A stretch of 64,000 bases of DNA from Mytilus trossulus (GCF_036588685.1 NC_086386.1:77994682-78058681); one strand, 5' to 3'. Shown: positions 27,743 to 38,110, counted from the first letter of the stretch. Notes: a model not told the origin generated them from the letters alone. Numbers and translations are program-made.

Positions 27743-30700
27743 ACACTAGATCAATCAATTTTCAGCAAAAACAAAAACACTGCAATAAGATATGGGAAGG
27801 CGAGCGTACGTCCCCTTGTCCCCTTTCCATTGGAAAATATATCATTTCTAATATGAACTTGTTCAAGCATTTTCCCATTCGCTCCGCCCAAAATTGTATT
27901 CCCGTTTATTGAAATACGCTCTTTCGTACATCCTAGGCCTGACATTCAGAGTTAGAGCAGAAATCTCAATAATAAGATGTTTTATTGAGCTTCCATTGAA
28001 CCAAGTAGTATTACCTTCAACAATGAGTAATCTGTCTACATCATCTTCCGCTTGGTCCAATAAGTAACTATTATATTCATTTACTGATTTCAATGACTTC
28101 AACTCACTCTCTGTTAAATAAAATTTTACAAGTTCTGAAGATTATATTCATTTTATTTGTATGAGAAATCATGCAAATTTCATAACGTATAACGATCTAC
28201 TAGCATTGTAATGATGTAAATAAGATATGGATATATTTATGTGAAATGATAGCTAATGAGTTAACTATCTACTATAGACCAAAGGACGTGGATGTAAGCA
28301 AATACAGTTCACCTTGCACGATAACAAGGAGCAAATCTTATAATGTATAGCCACCAAAACATGACAAAAACATCCCCCCCCAAAAGAAGATAAACCCCCA
28401 AAAAGAAAAATGATTTATTTACAGAAAAATAAATCAAAAGAAAACAAAATATGATAAAAAGTATTCAACAACATCCACTCAAATACACGATGAAGCAGGG
28501 TTTATCTGATGAGTTAAGCCTTCTTCAACTGAATGTAATGTTCGTTCTTATTTTGTACCTTTACACCACCGTCCCAGGTTATAGTAGGATTGGGCTCCTG
28601 CTAACATGCTTGACCCCGTCACATACTGTTTGAATGTGCCTGTCCCAAGTCAGAAGGCTGTAATTCAGTGGTTGTCGTTTGTTGATATGTTACATATGTG
28701 TTTTTCCTACATTTTTTTGGTATACAAATTAGGCCATTAGTTTTTCTCGTTTGATTTATTTTACATTGTCATTCGGGGCTTTTATAGCTGACTTTGCGGT
28801 ATGAACATTGCTCATTGTCGAAGGCTGTATAGTTGTTAATTTCTGAGTCATTTGGTCTCTTTTGGAGAGTTGTCTCATTGGCACTCATATCACATCTTCT
28901 TTTTGAACATTCAACTTGTTTGAAGTTGCCAAATACAATTCTTCATTAGATTTCAGGATGAATCACATATTATTGATTTCCTTTTAAAGGTGACCATTAG
29001 ATCAATCAATCAATCAATCAATCAATAAATTAAACATGCTTCTGAGACAATCAATCAATTCATTGATCAACCAACCAACCAAACAATCGATCAACCAACC
29101 AACCAATCGATCACTCAATTAAACATACAAACAAAGAAACAATGAATCAACCAATCAATCGATCAATCAATTAATCAATTAATTCTTGCTTGGTTTCTTC
29201 AACTATTAAAATCAAATTCAAATTGTCAATCTTTAGATCAATTATATAATACTCAATCATTGTTTTATTCAAAATTATAAAATCTTACCAATAAATTTTT
29301 TAAGTCTGTTTAGTTCCGCGTGAACTTTTGTCTCTTCGACATGAGCAAGCATTGTGATCAGTGGAGTCTCATAATAAGGGGCTGCCTCATTATTCCAATT
29401 TTTCTTAAAACGGGAAAATTGGACAGACAGCCCCTCAATTTCTGCCATCTTTTGATCCACGTCTTGATCAAGTTTGCCGCAGGATCTTGCTAGTCTCCGT
29501 AACGGCATCTCAAGGGTTGAGTTTTTACTTCTAGCATCTAGATACATAAATATATAAATATTACTTTAAAAACATCCCAGTTGTTCGTTTGTATTTCCTC
29601 TGTATTTAAAAATACTTTTAAAAGTGTTTTAAGATTACGGAGGTTTTTCACCAGATCTGGCAAACCTTCATAGTGGCATCTCAATAATAAAAATAATAAT
29701 AACCGAGAATCTTAAAACCTGATTTGTTGAGCAAAACGACGGCTGTCACATGTGCTTACCCTTCCGGAAAACCCGAGATCTCCTCTAGTTTTTGATGGGG
29801 TTCGTGTTGCTTATTCTGTAGTTTTCTATGTTGTGTCATTGTACTAATGTTTGCCTGTTTATCTTTTTCATTTTTAACCATGGCGTTGTCAGTTTATTTT
29901 CGATTTATGAGTTTGACTGTCCCTCTTTTTATATCCATATTACTTTAAAACATGTCCCCAGTTGTAATGTTCATTTGTATTTACTCAAAAATACCATTGC
30001 CAGTGTATTCAGATAACGGATTATGTGTTTTTACGCTCTATACCTTACATGTACCTATTTTCTGGAATAAAATACATAAAGAATCGACAGTTGTCTAACC
30101 CTGATTTCATCACCTATCAATCATTTAATCAAGTTATGACATAAACAATTTTTAAAGACTATATTCTGGTTAATAATAGAGAAATTATAGATGCATCAAG
30201 CTTGTATTTCTATCACCTATCAGTCAAGTATCAGAAATTTATTTCACACACAGGAAGCGGTGTAACGGAATTTAAACGGTGCTTTTAAGCTTGATGTATC
30301 TTATCGGTTTTTAAAAGAAGAAAAAAATTGTCTTAACTGGTCATTTACAAAAGATGTAGTATTACCTTCAAGATATGGTTGTAATCCAGATATAACTTTA
30401 TCGTTTTGAATACATGTAGTTTTCATAAATGCCAGTTCTACAAAGAAAAATAAGATGAACACATAAAATACGTTTCTCAGAGACCAAAGTTAACTGCTTT
30501 TAAAAATTTAAATCTGTACATTTACATGTAGTGTATTTTATCTAAGGGAACGACCATTCGACTTAAAAAAGTGGACGGTGTCTCTAAATAATAGAAATAT
30601 TCTGTTCCCCAATTTGATAAAAAAAAATAATATATACTAGTGATCTGGCCAATTAGATGAGAAAAAAAATCTGAATTTTGATTCCCCCAAACCTCGTAGT

Positions 30701-33650
30701 GCTAAAAATTGAAAGAAAATAGATTGATAGCGTAAAAACTAAAAAAAAAAAATTTCGCGCTAAAACATTTCTGACCCACGACAGACAAAACACCATAATC
30801 CCTCTTGTGAAGTTAAATGCGCCAGTGTTTGAAAGAGGGCATTCCATTCTCTATTCTTACATTTTTAGACCATTTTCTTTATATTTCGGTCTATTTTTCT
30901 CAAAATTAACCAATGCCTTTGAGACAAAGATGAGTAGCGATGCTTCAATTGTCCTTGTGTTTAAACCACCTTTTACATGTCAGGTACTGTTTAATCACAA
31001 TGTCCGTCAACATGGTCAAGCACCGGTTATTCCAAACTCCGTCAATTAAGTACCGTTTAATCAAAACTCAATCAAACACCGTTCAATCCAAAATCAGTCC
31101 CGTCACAAACAGTTCAATCCCAAACTCCGGCCAAATACCATTTATCCCAAACTCCGTCAAATACCATTTATCCCAAACTCCGTCAAGTACTGTTTAGTCC
31201 CGAATCCCATCAAATAACGTTTAATCCCAAACTCCGTCAAATACTGTTTTAAAAGTCCCAAACTCCGTCAAATACTGTTTATTCCCAAACTCCGTCAAAT
31301 ACCATTTCATCCCAAACTTTGTCAAATACCATTTAATCCCAAAACTCCGTCAAATACCATTTAATCCCAAACTCCATCAAATACAATTTAATCCAACACT
31401 GACTCCGTCAAATACAATTTAATCCCAAACTCCGTCAAATACTGTTCAATCTCAAACTCCGTCAAATTCCATTTAATCCCAAACTCCGTCAAATACCAAT
31501 TAATCCCAAACTCCATCAAAAACCATTTAATCACAAACTCCGTCAAATACCTTTTAATCCCAAACTCCGTCAAATACTGTTCAATCCCAAACTCCGCTAA
31601 ATACTGTTCAATCCCAAACTCCGTCAAATAGATATAGGAAGATGTAGAATGTGCCAATAAGACAACTTTCCATCCAAGTTACAATTTAAAAAAGTAAACC
31701 AGTATAGGTCAAGGTACGGTCTTCAACACGGAGGTTTGGCTCACACCGAATAGCGAGCTATAAAGGGTTTAAAAAATACTAGTGTAAAACCATTCTAACG
31801 GGAACACCAATGGTCTAATCTATATGAAAAAGTACCGTTTAATCCTTAAATCCGTCAAGTATGGTTTAAAACTTAACTGTGTCAAGTATTGTTTAATCCT
31901 TAACCCCGTCAAGTATTGTTTAATCCCAAACTCCGTCAAGTAGTGTGTAATCCCAAACTCCGTCAAGTAGTGTGTAATCCCAAACTCCGTCAAGTATTGT
32001 GTAATCCCAAACTCCGTCAAGTACCGTTTTTATCCTAAACACCGTCAAATTACAAATATCGTTATTAATCCAAAAATCCGAAACAGTGGTGATGGTGCTT
32101 CGCAAAACTATTAAAAATTCAACGCAATGGTGATTAAAAAAGCCGTGGTTTCCCGTTACTTTAGATAAAAAAATATATCTTACTTTAGGGACAGTCTACA
32201 TGAACATGATGAATAAGTATACTAAAATATTATTCCTTCAATGATTTAAATGCTTTATATAGCTAACCTTTTATTAGCCTTCCATTCAGTTGACGGCGTT
32301 TGCGGACAAGATAAGCTATCATAAAACATATAAAAACCAAAGCGACATCTACGGGATCAATGGTATCCTAAAAAGTAATAAGAGCAGCATAAACATGAAG
32401 TTTAAAGCAAGACTGAAGGTCAATAGGGGGCACTGTTAACATGTGCTTCCGAATTAGTTTCTTTAATCTTATTAATTTAATTTTGTGTTTTTATATCGTT
32501 ATCTTTCAATCTATATGATGTATACATGGTATATGTACGCTCGAATTGATTTGAAAATATAAATGCGTATGGAATGTCTGTTCTCAACAAAACTCGTCTT
32601 GCAATGGTGTGTCACTTTTGCTTAGTGTTGAAGGCCTCAGTGTGACTTTGAGATGAAGAATAGCAATTAACTATCGTTTCTTTGCTTTGGTTTTGACAAT
32701 TGCTTTAAGTTGTTTTATTCGTTTTTTTTCCCATATTATTAGGTATCTGAAGTTAATACATTTCTTCGTAATTACCACTATAGACTTTAAGCAATCAGTA
32801 ATCAATCAATCATATACTTACCTCAATATGTCTTACAACATCATTACCAGTACTTAGCAAACCATCGATTTCAAGGAATTTCGATCTGAAAAAAAAAAGA
32901 AAACGAAATAAATAAATAAAATTAATTTAAAACCGTCCGTTTTATAAGGGAACAACCATTAAATGATTTAACTTTAGGGGTCTAAATCCAGATCTTCTTC
33001 ACACCCCATAGTGTCAAAAAATTTTTGGTTCATACAAAAAAAAAACATAAACAAGATAAATAGTCTGTTTTTAAAAAGAAATAGAAACCCAACGGTTGAG
33101 ATATTGTTTGTGATCCGTAAATATATGAATAACTTTCTATGGTAGATTCTACTTGTATTTGAATGGAGATGTAAGTCAGAATGAAAAGCATATTTCTCTA
33201 ATAGTTAGATTTTATCGAGCATATATAGTTGGTGCATGGTCCCGTGGTAAAGTGTTAACCTCATATAGGAAAGGTCGTAGGTTTTTATCCTTTGAATTGC
33301 TGAACTTTTACATGGAATGAAACAATAAAAATAATAATAATGATAATAAATATAAGAAAATAATGATAATAATGATAGTATAATTTACTTACTTTATATA
33401 AATACATGAAATAAAAATTTTAAGAACTATAGTATGATTGTTTTTTGTTGTAGTTATATTTTTCAATTACAATCGCTGCAATATTGAAGTAGGTAGTTTC
33501 AAAAATATGCAATATTCCTTTTAAAGATATATACACCAAGAATTCGATAAAAGTATAAAAGGAAAATGTGTCTACATACCTAAGCAATGACTCTTTACGA
33601 ACGGTTGTCGCTTGGAGCAGAAAACATAGAAAGATAAGGGAATAATGCAT
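27332..33650 (-). CDS. Unrecognised secretory/membrane protein with coiled tail, 7 exons
   Basis: Predicted on the minus strand: 33650-33580, 32885-32822, 32367-32268, 30437-30366, 29537-29289, 28110-28015, 27339-27332. All borders are AG/GT with matching phases; the sum is 660 nt, giving 219 residues and stop. Residues 1-17 (MHYSLIFLCFLLQATTV) look like a signal peptide or anchor. After a short acidic linker, residues 53-66 (VALVFICFMIAYLV) are hydrophobic and followed by RKRR, suggesting a short membrane segment with a cytoplasmic basic stop. The remaining ~150 residues are charged and probably helical (DQDVDQKMAEIEGL, HVEETKVHAELNRLKKF, DQAEDDVDRLL). I do not recognise the family. The short last exon codes only GL-stop and is the weakest part; if intron 6 is retained the tail continues about 50 residues. 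It is head-to-head with the TRIM gene, 1.2 kb apart. Confidence 0.65.
27702..27746 (+). repeat. Poly-C tract (27 C) followed by (AC)n
   Basis: 27702-27728 is uninterrupted C, then alternating AC to about 27746. On the minus (transcribed) strand this is G27 inside the last intron of the 7-exon gene. Exact length is uncertain in any assembly. Confidence 0.95.
28015..28110 (-). CDS. Exon 6 of the membrane protein
   Basis: 96 bp; acceptor tttaacag, donor GAAG|gtaata, the same donor heptamer as exon 4. It encodes ESELKSLKSVNEYNSYLLDQ then AEDDVDRLLIVE. Confidence 0.65.
28480..28915 (-). repeat. Dispersed repeat family A, long minus-strand copy
   Basis: Read on the minus strand it begins AAGATGTGATATGAGTGCCA then ATGAGACAACTCTCC and continues with 'gccttcgacaatgagcaatg', 'agctataaaagccccgaatg' and 'cttctgacttgggacaggca'. 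It is a second subfamily of family A and the longest copy here. It sits between the convergent exons 5 and 6 region of the 7-exon gene and its repeats. Confidence 0.85.
28990..29185 (+). repeat. Degenerate tetranucleotide repeat (ATCA)n/(ACCA)n
   Basis: Begins TCAATCAATCAATCAATCAA and drifts into AACCAACCAACC and ATCGATCA variants for about 190 bp, inside the intron between exons 5 and 6 of the minus-strand gene. Confidence 0.9.
29289..29537 (-). CDS. Exon 5 of the membrane protein: main helical region
   Basis: 249 bp, the largest exon; acceptor gtatctag, donor ATTG|gtaaga. It is rich in K, E, L and R, with MPLRRLARSCGKLDQDVDQK and TKVHAELNRLKKFI suggesting amphipathic helices. Open throughout, higher GC than its surroundings. 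Confidence 0.7.
29720..29935 (-). repeat. Dispersed repeat fragment (family E)
   Basis: Phrases 'catgtgcttacccttccgga', 'gatggggttcgtgttgctta', 'accatggcgttgtcagttta' and 'gagtttgactgtccctcttt' form a unit; a reversed partial match is at 22555-22640. Its strand is assigned relative to that copy. Confidence 0.5.
30366..30437 (-). CDS. Exon 4 of the membrane protein
   Basis: 72 bp; acceptor ctttgtag, donor GAAG|gtaata. It encodes ELAFMKTTCIQNDKVISGLQ then PYLE. Confidence 0.6.
31000..32050 (-). repeat. 27-bp minisatellite, about 30 units, interrupted
   Basis: Unit approximately AATACCATTTAATCCCAAAC plus TCCGTCA. About 23 units lie in 31000-31630 and about 8 in 31830-32050, separated by a family A repeat. 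Because 27 is divisible by 3, the minus strand reads as a nine-residue periodic peptide (YLTEFGI..). It lies in the intron between exons 3 and 4 of the 7-exon gene. Confidence 0.93.
31635..31830 (+). repeat. Dispersed repeat family A inserted in the minisatellite
   Basis: Starts GATATAGGAAGATGTAGAAT with 'gccaataagacaactttcc', 'aggtcaaggtacggtcttca', 'agctataaagggttt' and ends 'ggtctaatctatatgaaaaa'. The 27-bp units continue immediately on both sides. Confidence 0.88.
32268..32367 (-). CDS. Exon 3 of the membrane protein: hydrophobic segment
   Basis: 100 bp; acceptor ctttttag, donor AAAG|gttagc. It encodes DTIDPVDVALVFICFMIAYL then VRKRRQLNGRLIK. The hydrophobic run is only 14-15 residues, short for a classic membrane span, but the basic cluster after it fits a stop-transfer signal. 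Confidence 0.65.
32822..32885 (-). CDS. Exon 2 of the membrane protein
   Basis: 64 bp; strong T-rich acceptor, donor GAG|gtaagt. It encodes SKFLEIDGLLSTGNDVVRHI then E, a short extracytoplasmic linker if the leader is a signal peptide. Confidence 0.65.
33580..33650 (-). CDS. Exon 1 of the membrane protein: start and signal peptide
   Basis: ATG at 33650-33648, the only good start ahead of the hydrophobic leader. The donor is AG|gtatgt (phase 2), and reading on past it gives a low-quality tail. Confidence 0.65.
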
Positions 33651-34810
33651 CTCTAACTTTCTCGATTGTATATTTTACGTCTCTAATCGTCCTCAGTCAA
33701 TATATAATCTCCCGAAAATCTCAGACGTTGTCAAAAGTAACGTTACACGTCATAAAGACAGACGAATGTAACGCAATCTAACAAACTGACGGCCTTGTTC
33801 ATCGTAATATCTTAAAATATATTTGGAACAAGAAAGGGGGACAGGGTGGTTTTTTATGGTCGGGTGGGCGGGGTTTTAAGATAACAAATGTCAATGTCAA
33901 TTTAATCAAGATGATCAAAACATGACTGTACTTTTATCTTAATTTCAACTTTTCTATTTGTGTTTATGTTTGTGCTGTTTATTTTTTTTTGTTCTCTTAA
34001 TTTTGCAGTGGAAGATTGCCGAAATACCCCACTCGGAAATTTTTGAACGTAAAAAAAGATAAAATAGCAAAACGGGATTTTTTTCCAAACTCTACCAATT
34101 AATATTGACTTACAAATGCATAATTCACAAGCGATGTTTTTTAAAGAATATTTTGACAAAACTGAACCAAACCTGTACCTAAAACTTTAACTAAGGCCAC
34201 ATAAAATAAAATTGTGTTTCCTTCTACATCTTTGAAAAAATGAGGTTAGGTTTATAGGGAATAGTTTTTATTTTACAATCCTTTTTTACATTGAGTCTAT
34301 GGGAGAAACATTCTGGCTTTAACAGTGCTTATTTGAAATGCCGAAAAAAATACCCTTTAACGTAGGCTATATTTCTAATCTTTGATTATCAGGTAGGTAG
34401 GGAAATAGGAAACGTACCTATTATACTTAATTAGGCCTAAAAGCGAATCATCATTTCACTATTTGATTTTCATTGATTATTGAAACAATAATCATATAAA
34501 TATATATTTTTTTAATTTCTCGTAGCTAATGCCCCTTAAGAGCACACCTCAGCTGTGCATTATCTAGTTTATTGCACAATAACAAATACGAAATGGTGCC
34601 TTTGTCTGGTGTTAAGTATGTTTGTTTATATTTTGTATTTTATTTACGCGAAAAAAACCTGGTCCAACTCTGATAGACACAATCCGATTAACCTCGATAA
34701 AAACATTTCCCGAGCTTATCAATATACCTACCGTGATACATTTAAGTTGATTAATAAGGGGAGTTAAGTTTATTCAAAACAAGGAAGTTGTTTGTTAACC
34801 CGTGTTAGAT
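33651..34810. promoter_or_regulatory. Head-to-head intergenic region, membrane gene and TRIM gene
   Basis: The only space between two divergently oriented starts (33650 on -, 34811 on +). No coding exon or clear repeat is seen. No confident TATA box; ATATAAATATATAT near 34495 is a weak candidate. Shared promoter function is an inference from orientation alone. Confidence 0.35.
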
Positions 34811-36832
34811 ATGGCAACGGCTGCAACAGGTGAACAAGAATTTGACATTTTCACTTGTCCTATATGTTTAGAGAAACTTAAATCTCCTAAAAGTTTACCG
34901 TGTTCTCACAGCTTTTGTGAAGTATGTATCGGTGAGTTTATTTTATCGACAGAACGTCGGACGGGACATAAACTTTCGAGTTACCCATGCCCCGTTTGTA
35001 GAGCAGATGTTACGTCCACCAATCAAGAAGACGAAACATCACAGTGGGCATCGACTCTCCCGCAAAATTTATCATTTCCATCACAAATGGACCAATCAGA
35101 ATCTAAGAAACAAGAGTGTCATCTATGCAAAACAGAAAATAATCAAAACGTAGCAGCACACTGGTGTCGGGATTGCAGTGATGCCTTTTGTGATGACTGC
35201 TTACGAATTCACAACCGTATGAAATTTTCTGCAGATCACAAGATTGTGAAAATCGAAGAAATTAGTCAGTGTGCCAGCGTAGGCGAGTCTGATTTTAGTT
35301 TGATATCCGATTCATGTCCGATTCACAAATCTAAAATTTTGGAAGCGTTCTGTTTCGACCACCAGACACTGTGCTGCGTGCTCTGTCTAACATTGCAACA
35401 TAGGAAATGTGAGAAGGTTCATGCAATTGATGAAATTCAAAATCTTGACAAAGATATTATATTATCTCAACTGAAATCAGAACTAATCGAAATGAAAAAT
35501 AAAGTCAATGAATTCAAAACAACAAGAGGTATTCACAAGAAAAAACTCGACGTTGTTTTCACCGAAATGGAATTGAACGCAAGAAAAAATATTGATTGTT
35601 TGAAAAAGAAGCTAAACAGTCTCCTGGCTGTGTTTGTAAAAGAACTGAACTTAAAACGCGAAGAGCAGAGAGTTTCTTCTGAAGAAAAGATGGATGCATT
35701 TGATAAACTTTTAAGTTATATTGAACAGTTACAAAACGCGTCAAAAACTGTCGAAGATCATTGCAATTTGAATCAAACATTTATTTTCTTCGAACGATCC
35801 AAAACTGATATCAAAGCTGTAGTAAAGGAATCAAGGGATGTAATAAATACAGAGTCAATTGATAATGCTGCATTTACTTTTTGCAAAATACTGGAACAAG
35901 CATCAAATGTTTCTTCTCTCGGCATAATAAAGTTTTCAAGATCTATCTCGATTGAAAGGAATACATTTGATAGACAGTTATACCCTTCTAAAAGTATTTT
36001 ACTAGTTAAGAGTATGCCTCCACTTTGCTATGACAACATTTCGCTTAAACGGACTAAGTCGTTTAGTTTAAAAGCGTTTGCCATTTATGGGTGTGTTTTT
36101 GCTTCGGATACCATTGTTGTTTTGGGTGGAAGGGAGGCCTGTATGGGAGTGCAAAAAGGAAAAGTTAAGGTTCTCGACATAACAAACGGATCTATCACAT
36201 CTGAATACAGTATTGAAGAAACAGTTAAAAGACTTTCGTACGATATTGAAAGTAAATCACTTTTTATTTCATGCTATGATTCTAAACTTCTCAGTGTGAA
36301 GTTTGCCAAAGACTTAAACTCACCAGTAAATATTAAAACAATGGCACAAAATGTTGGTGCTACATGTGTTTTTGAAAAGAATCTGTACGTCGTCGCTGAT
36401 AATGCCTTGCAAAAAGTAGGCATCGAAAAGGCAAAGGAAGAAGCCATTTTAAAAACATGTTTTAAAACTAATACCGACTGTAAATCTCTTAACGGACTGG
36501 ACATCGACTGCAAGAACAAACGTGTGCTATACACATCTTCAGCTTATGAGGTGGTATGTGCATCATTAGAGGGGGAGCAAATCTTTTCGTATAAAGAAAA
36601 AGATATGAAAATTTATTGCGTAGCTGTCTTTTCAAACGGAGAAATATTAATAGGTGATAAGAGTGGATCGGTTCACGTTTTATCAAAAGACGGTAAACAA
36701 AAAAGAACAGTTGTCAATAAATGCCATAAAGTAGTACCCATTTGTGATATCTGTTTAGACAAATCGAACACGCGTTCGATTATTTGTGGACCTGATTTCA
36801 TAGAAATATATGATATCTTTTCTTTTAAATAA
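34811..36832 (+). CDS. TRIM-type RING/B-box E3 ligase, intronless
   Basis: 673 residues in a single open frame. The start is ATG at 34811 (MATAATGEQEFDIF); a GTG nine bases earlier is in frame but not a plausible eukaryotic start. RING finger with all eight C3HC4 ligands: C16, C19, C31, H33, C36, C39, C60, C63. B-box 1 at about 103-150 (CHLCKTENN, CRDCSDAFCDDC) and B-box 2 at about 168-208 (CPIHKSK, FCFDHQTLCCVLC) follow, then a coiled coil at about 210-300. The C-terminal ~300 residues have repeated strand-like blocks and probably form a beta-propeller of the kind seen in bivalve TRIM proteins with NHL-like ends. The expected role is ubiquitin ligation in the cytoplasm, often in innate immunity. 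Bivalves have many single-exon TRIM genes. The exact TRIM class is not assignable. The stop codon overlaps an AATAAA. Confidence 0.94.
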   Translation: MATAATGEQEFDIFTCPICLEKLKSPKSLPCSHSFCEVCIGEFILSTERRTGHKLSSYPCPVCRADVTSTNQEDETSQWASTLPQNLSFPSQMDQSESKKQECHLCKTENNQNVAAHWCRDCSDAFCDDCLRIHNRMKFSADHKIVKIEEISQCASVGESDFSLISDSCPIHKSKILEAFCFDHQTLCCVLCLTLQHRKCEKVHAIDEIQNLDKDIILSQLKSELIEMKNKVNEFKTTRGIHKKKLDVVFTEMELNARKNIDCLKKKLNSLLAVFVKELNLKREEQRVSSEEKMDAFDKLLSYIEQLQNASKTVEDHCNLNQTFIFFERSKTDIKAVVKESRDVINTESIDNAAFTFCKILEQASNVSSLGIIKFSRSISIERNTFDRQLYPSKSILLVKSMPPLCYDNISLKRTKSFSLKAFAIYGCVFASDTIVVLGGREACMGVQKGKVKVLDITNGSITSEYSIEETVKRLSYDIESKSLFISCYDSKLLSVKFAKDLNSPVNIKTMAQNVGATCVFEKNLYVVADNALQKVGIEKAKEEAILKTCFKTNTDCKSLNGLDIDCKNKRVLYTSSAYEVVCASLEGEQIFSYKEKDMKIYCVAVFSNGEILIGDKSGSVHVLSKDGKQKRTVVNKCHKVVPICDICLDKSNTRSIICGPDFIEIYDIFSFK

Positions 36833-36833
36833 A
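36828..36833 (+). terminator. AATAAA overlapping the TRIM stop codon
   Basis: The last codons read TTT AAA TAA AAG, so the stop TAA (36830-36832) lies within AATAAA. Later hexamers near 36976 and 37005 are more usual candidates for the poly(A) site. Confidence 0.4.
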
Positions 36834-37189
36834 AGATAAAACATTTGTAGATTTCATTATAATTATGATGATAAAAGTAAATCATTTTACTTTAATAACT
36901 ACAAATTGATATACATATATATATATATATATAAACGTTAAAACAATATAAAAAAATCATTATATTTTTTTTTAAATAAACAATACAAATTCACTGTTTA
37001 CGAAAAAATAAAATAGATATAGTTAATATTAGACAAAAATGATATATTACATTTCATTATGGAAAAGGAAATCTTACTATTAAAGGGTTGGTTATGAAAC
37101 TTTATCTTCGCTGCATATTACAAATCATAAAATTGAGAATGGAAATGAGGAATGTGTCAGAGACAACAACCCGACCAAAGAGTAGACTA
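36833..37189. other. TRIM 3' flank
   Basis: Very AT-rich, with an (AT)n run at 36914-36934. Probable 3' UTR, then spacer up to the LINE tail. Confidence 0.5.
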
Positions 37190-37236
37190 TACAATACTAT
37201 ACAATACAATACAATACAATACAATACAATACAAAT
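37190..37236 (-). repeat. (ATTGT)n tail of the LINE
   Basis: Plus-strand ACAAT repeats, i.e. ATTGT on the LINE strand, directly after ACGTAAATAAACTATTTGT. Such short tandem tails mark 3' ends of several LINE groups. A similar ACAATACAATACAACACAAC tail is at 61498-61520. Confidence 0.85.
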
Positions 37237-37449
37237 AGTTTATTTACGTCTCACCATTATAATCCACGAATACATACAAAAATATAAAATATTAATGCCA
37301 TTCTAAAATTAGTTATGAGAGACAGGATTAAAATATATATATTAAAAAATTATTAAAAATAAATATCACTGTACACCTAGACGTCTTCTATCTTAAATAA
37401 ATTTGCAGATTTTGGCACTATAAATAATAATACTATCACAGTTACTGGC

Positions 37450-38110
37450 TAGAACAATAGACAATTTATTCAGGTTGGAAAAATTAAATAGTTTGAGTGT
37501 TCTGACAAAATATTTTAAAAAGTTCATTTCGCAGATGATCCTTCAACGGATACTCTAACAAGACACGTTCCTCAGTTTCAACAATGTTTTTACAAGTTTC
37601 GCAAGTCCGTTGTTGCACGGGTAGCCTCTCACATCGTCCAGTCTCTAGGCGGATCGGTGCAACACCACATCGAAACTGCGCGTATACTCTTCTAGGCGAT
37701 GGAACTATAACTTTGTGCATGTATTCCTCTGTGTGTAATGACGTTTTAAAAGTTCTATATTTCCTCAACTTATTTCCACCGTTACCATTCCTTTGAGATA
37801 CAGTTTTATTGAGTTAGTTGGACCATTCATCGTACAATTGAGATAAAAGTCTGTCATACAGTACATTCTCAACCAAGGCTTAATCCACATTTTTGGTGTT
37901 ATACAGGATCATCATGTCTGCTGATAAAAATTGTTGACGTATTCTATAGTTCCAGTTTTTACATTTACGTCCGTTCAAGCTACAAACTTCTGACCACTCA
38001 AAAATTTTGTAGTTAAATCTATTACGGTCCATTTTTTTTCGCCTACACCACTGGTTACTGACACTGTTCCATTGTTTTATAATAGCTGACCAGTATCCAT
38101 CCCGAGTCAC
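37450..38110 (-). pseudogene. LINE ORF2 C-terminal remnant
   Basis: Two pieces, 38110-37880 (WNSVSNQWCRRKKMDRNRF) and 37768-37484 (RRVYAQFRCGVAPIRLETGR followed by RTCETCKNIVETEE), the latter with a CxxC typical of the cysteine-bearing end of LINE ORF2. Frames differ. Confidence 0.75.

Noticed and set aside
31000-32050. CRISPR-like array (27-bp repeats)
   Set aside because: There are no unique spacers; units abut directly. The genome is animal, and no cas genes are present.
31388-32105. Minus-strand frames with a nine-residue repeat (YLTEFGI..) as a possible repeat protein gene
   Set aside because: They coincide exactly with the 27-bp minisatellite, have no plausible start context or flanking exons, and contain an unrelated dispersed repeat in the middle. 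Kept as a finding about the repeat, not as a gene.
33230-33300. tRNA-like sequence (GGTGCATGGTCCCGTGGTAA ... GGTCGTAGGTTT)
   Set aside because: Some resemblance to A and B boxes, but no cloverleaf could be drawn and the B box is imperfect. Possibly an old SINE scrap.
34802-34810. GTG nine bases before the TRIM ATG as the start (adding MLD)
   Set aside because: In frame, but GTG initiation is not expected in animal nuclear genes and the ATG follows directly.
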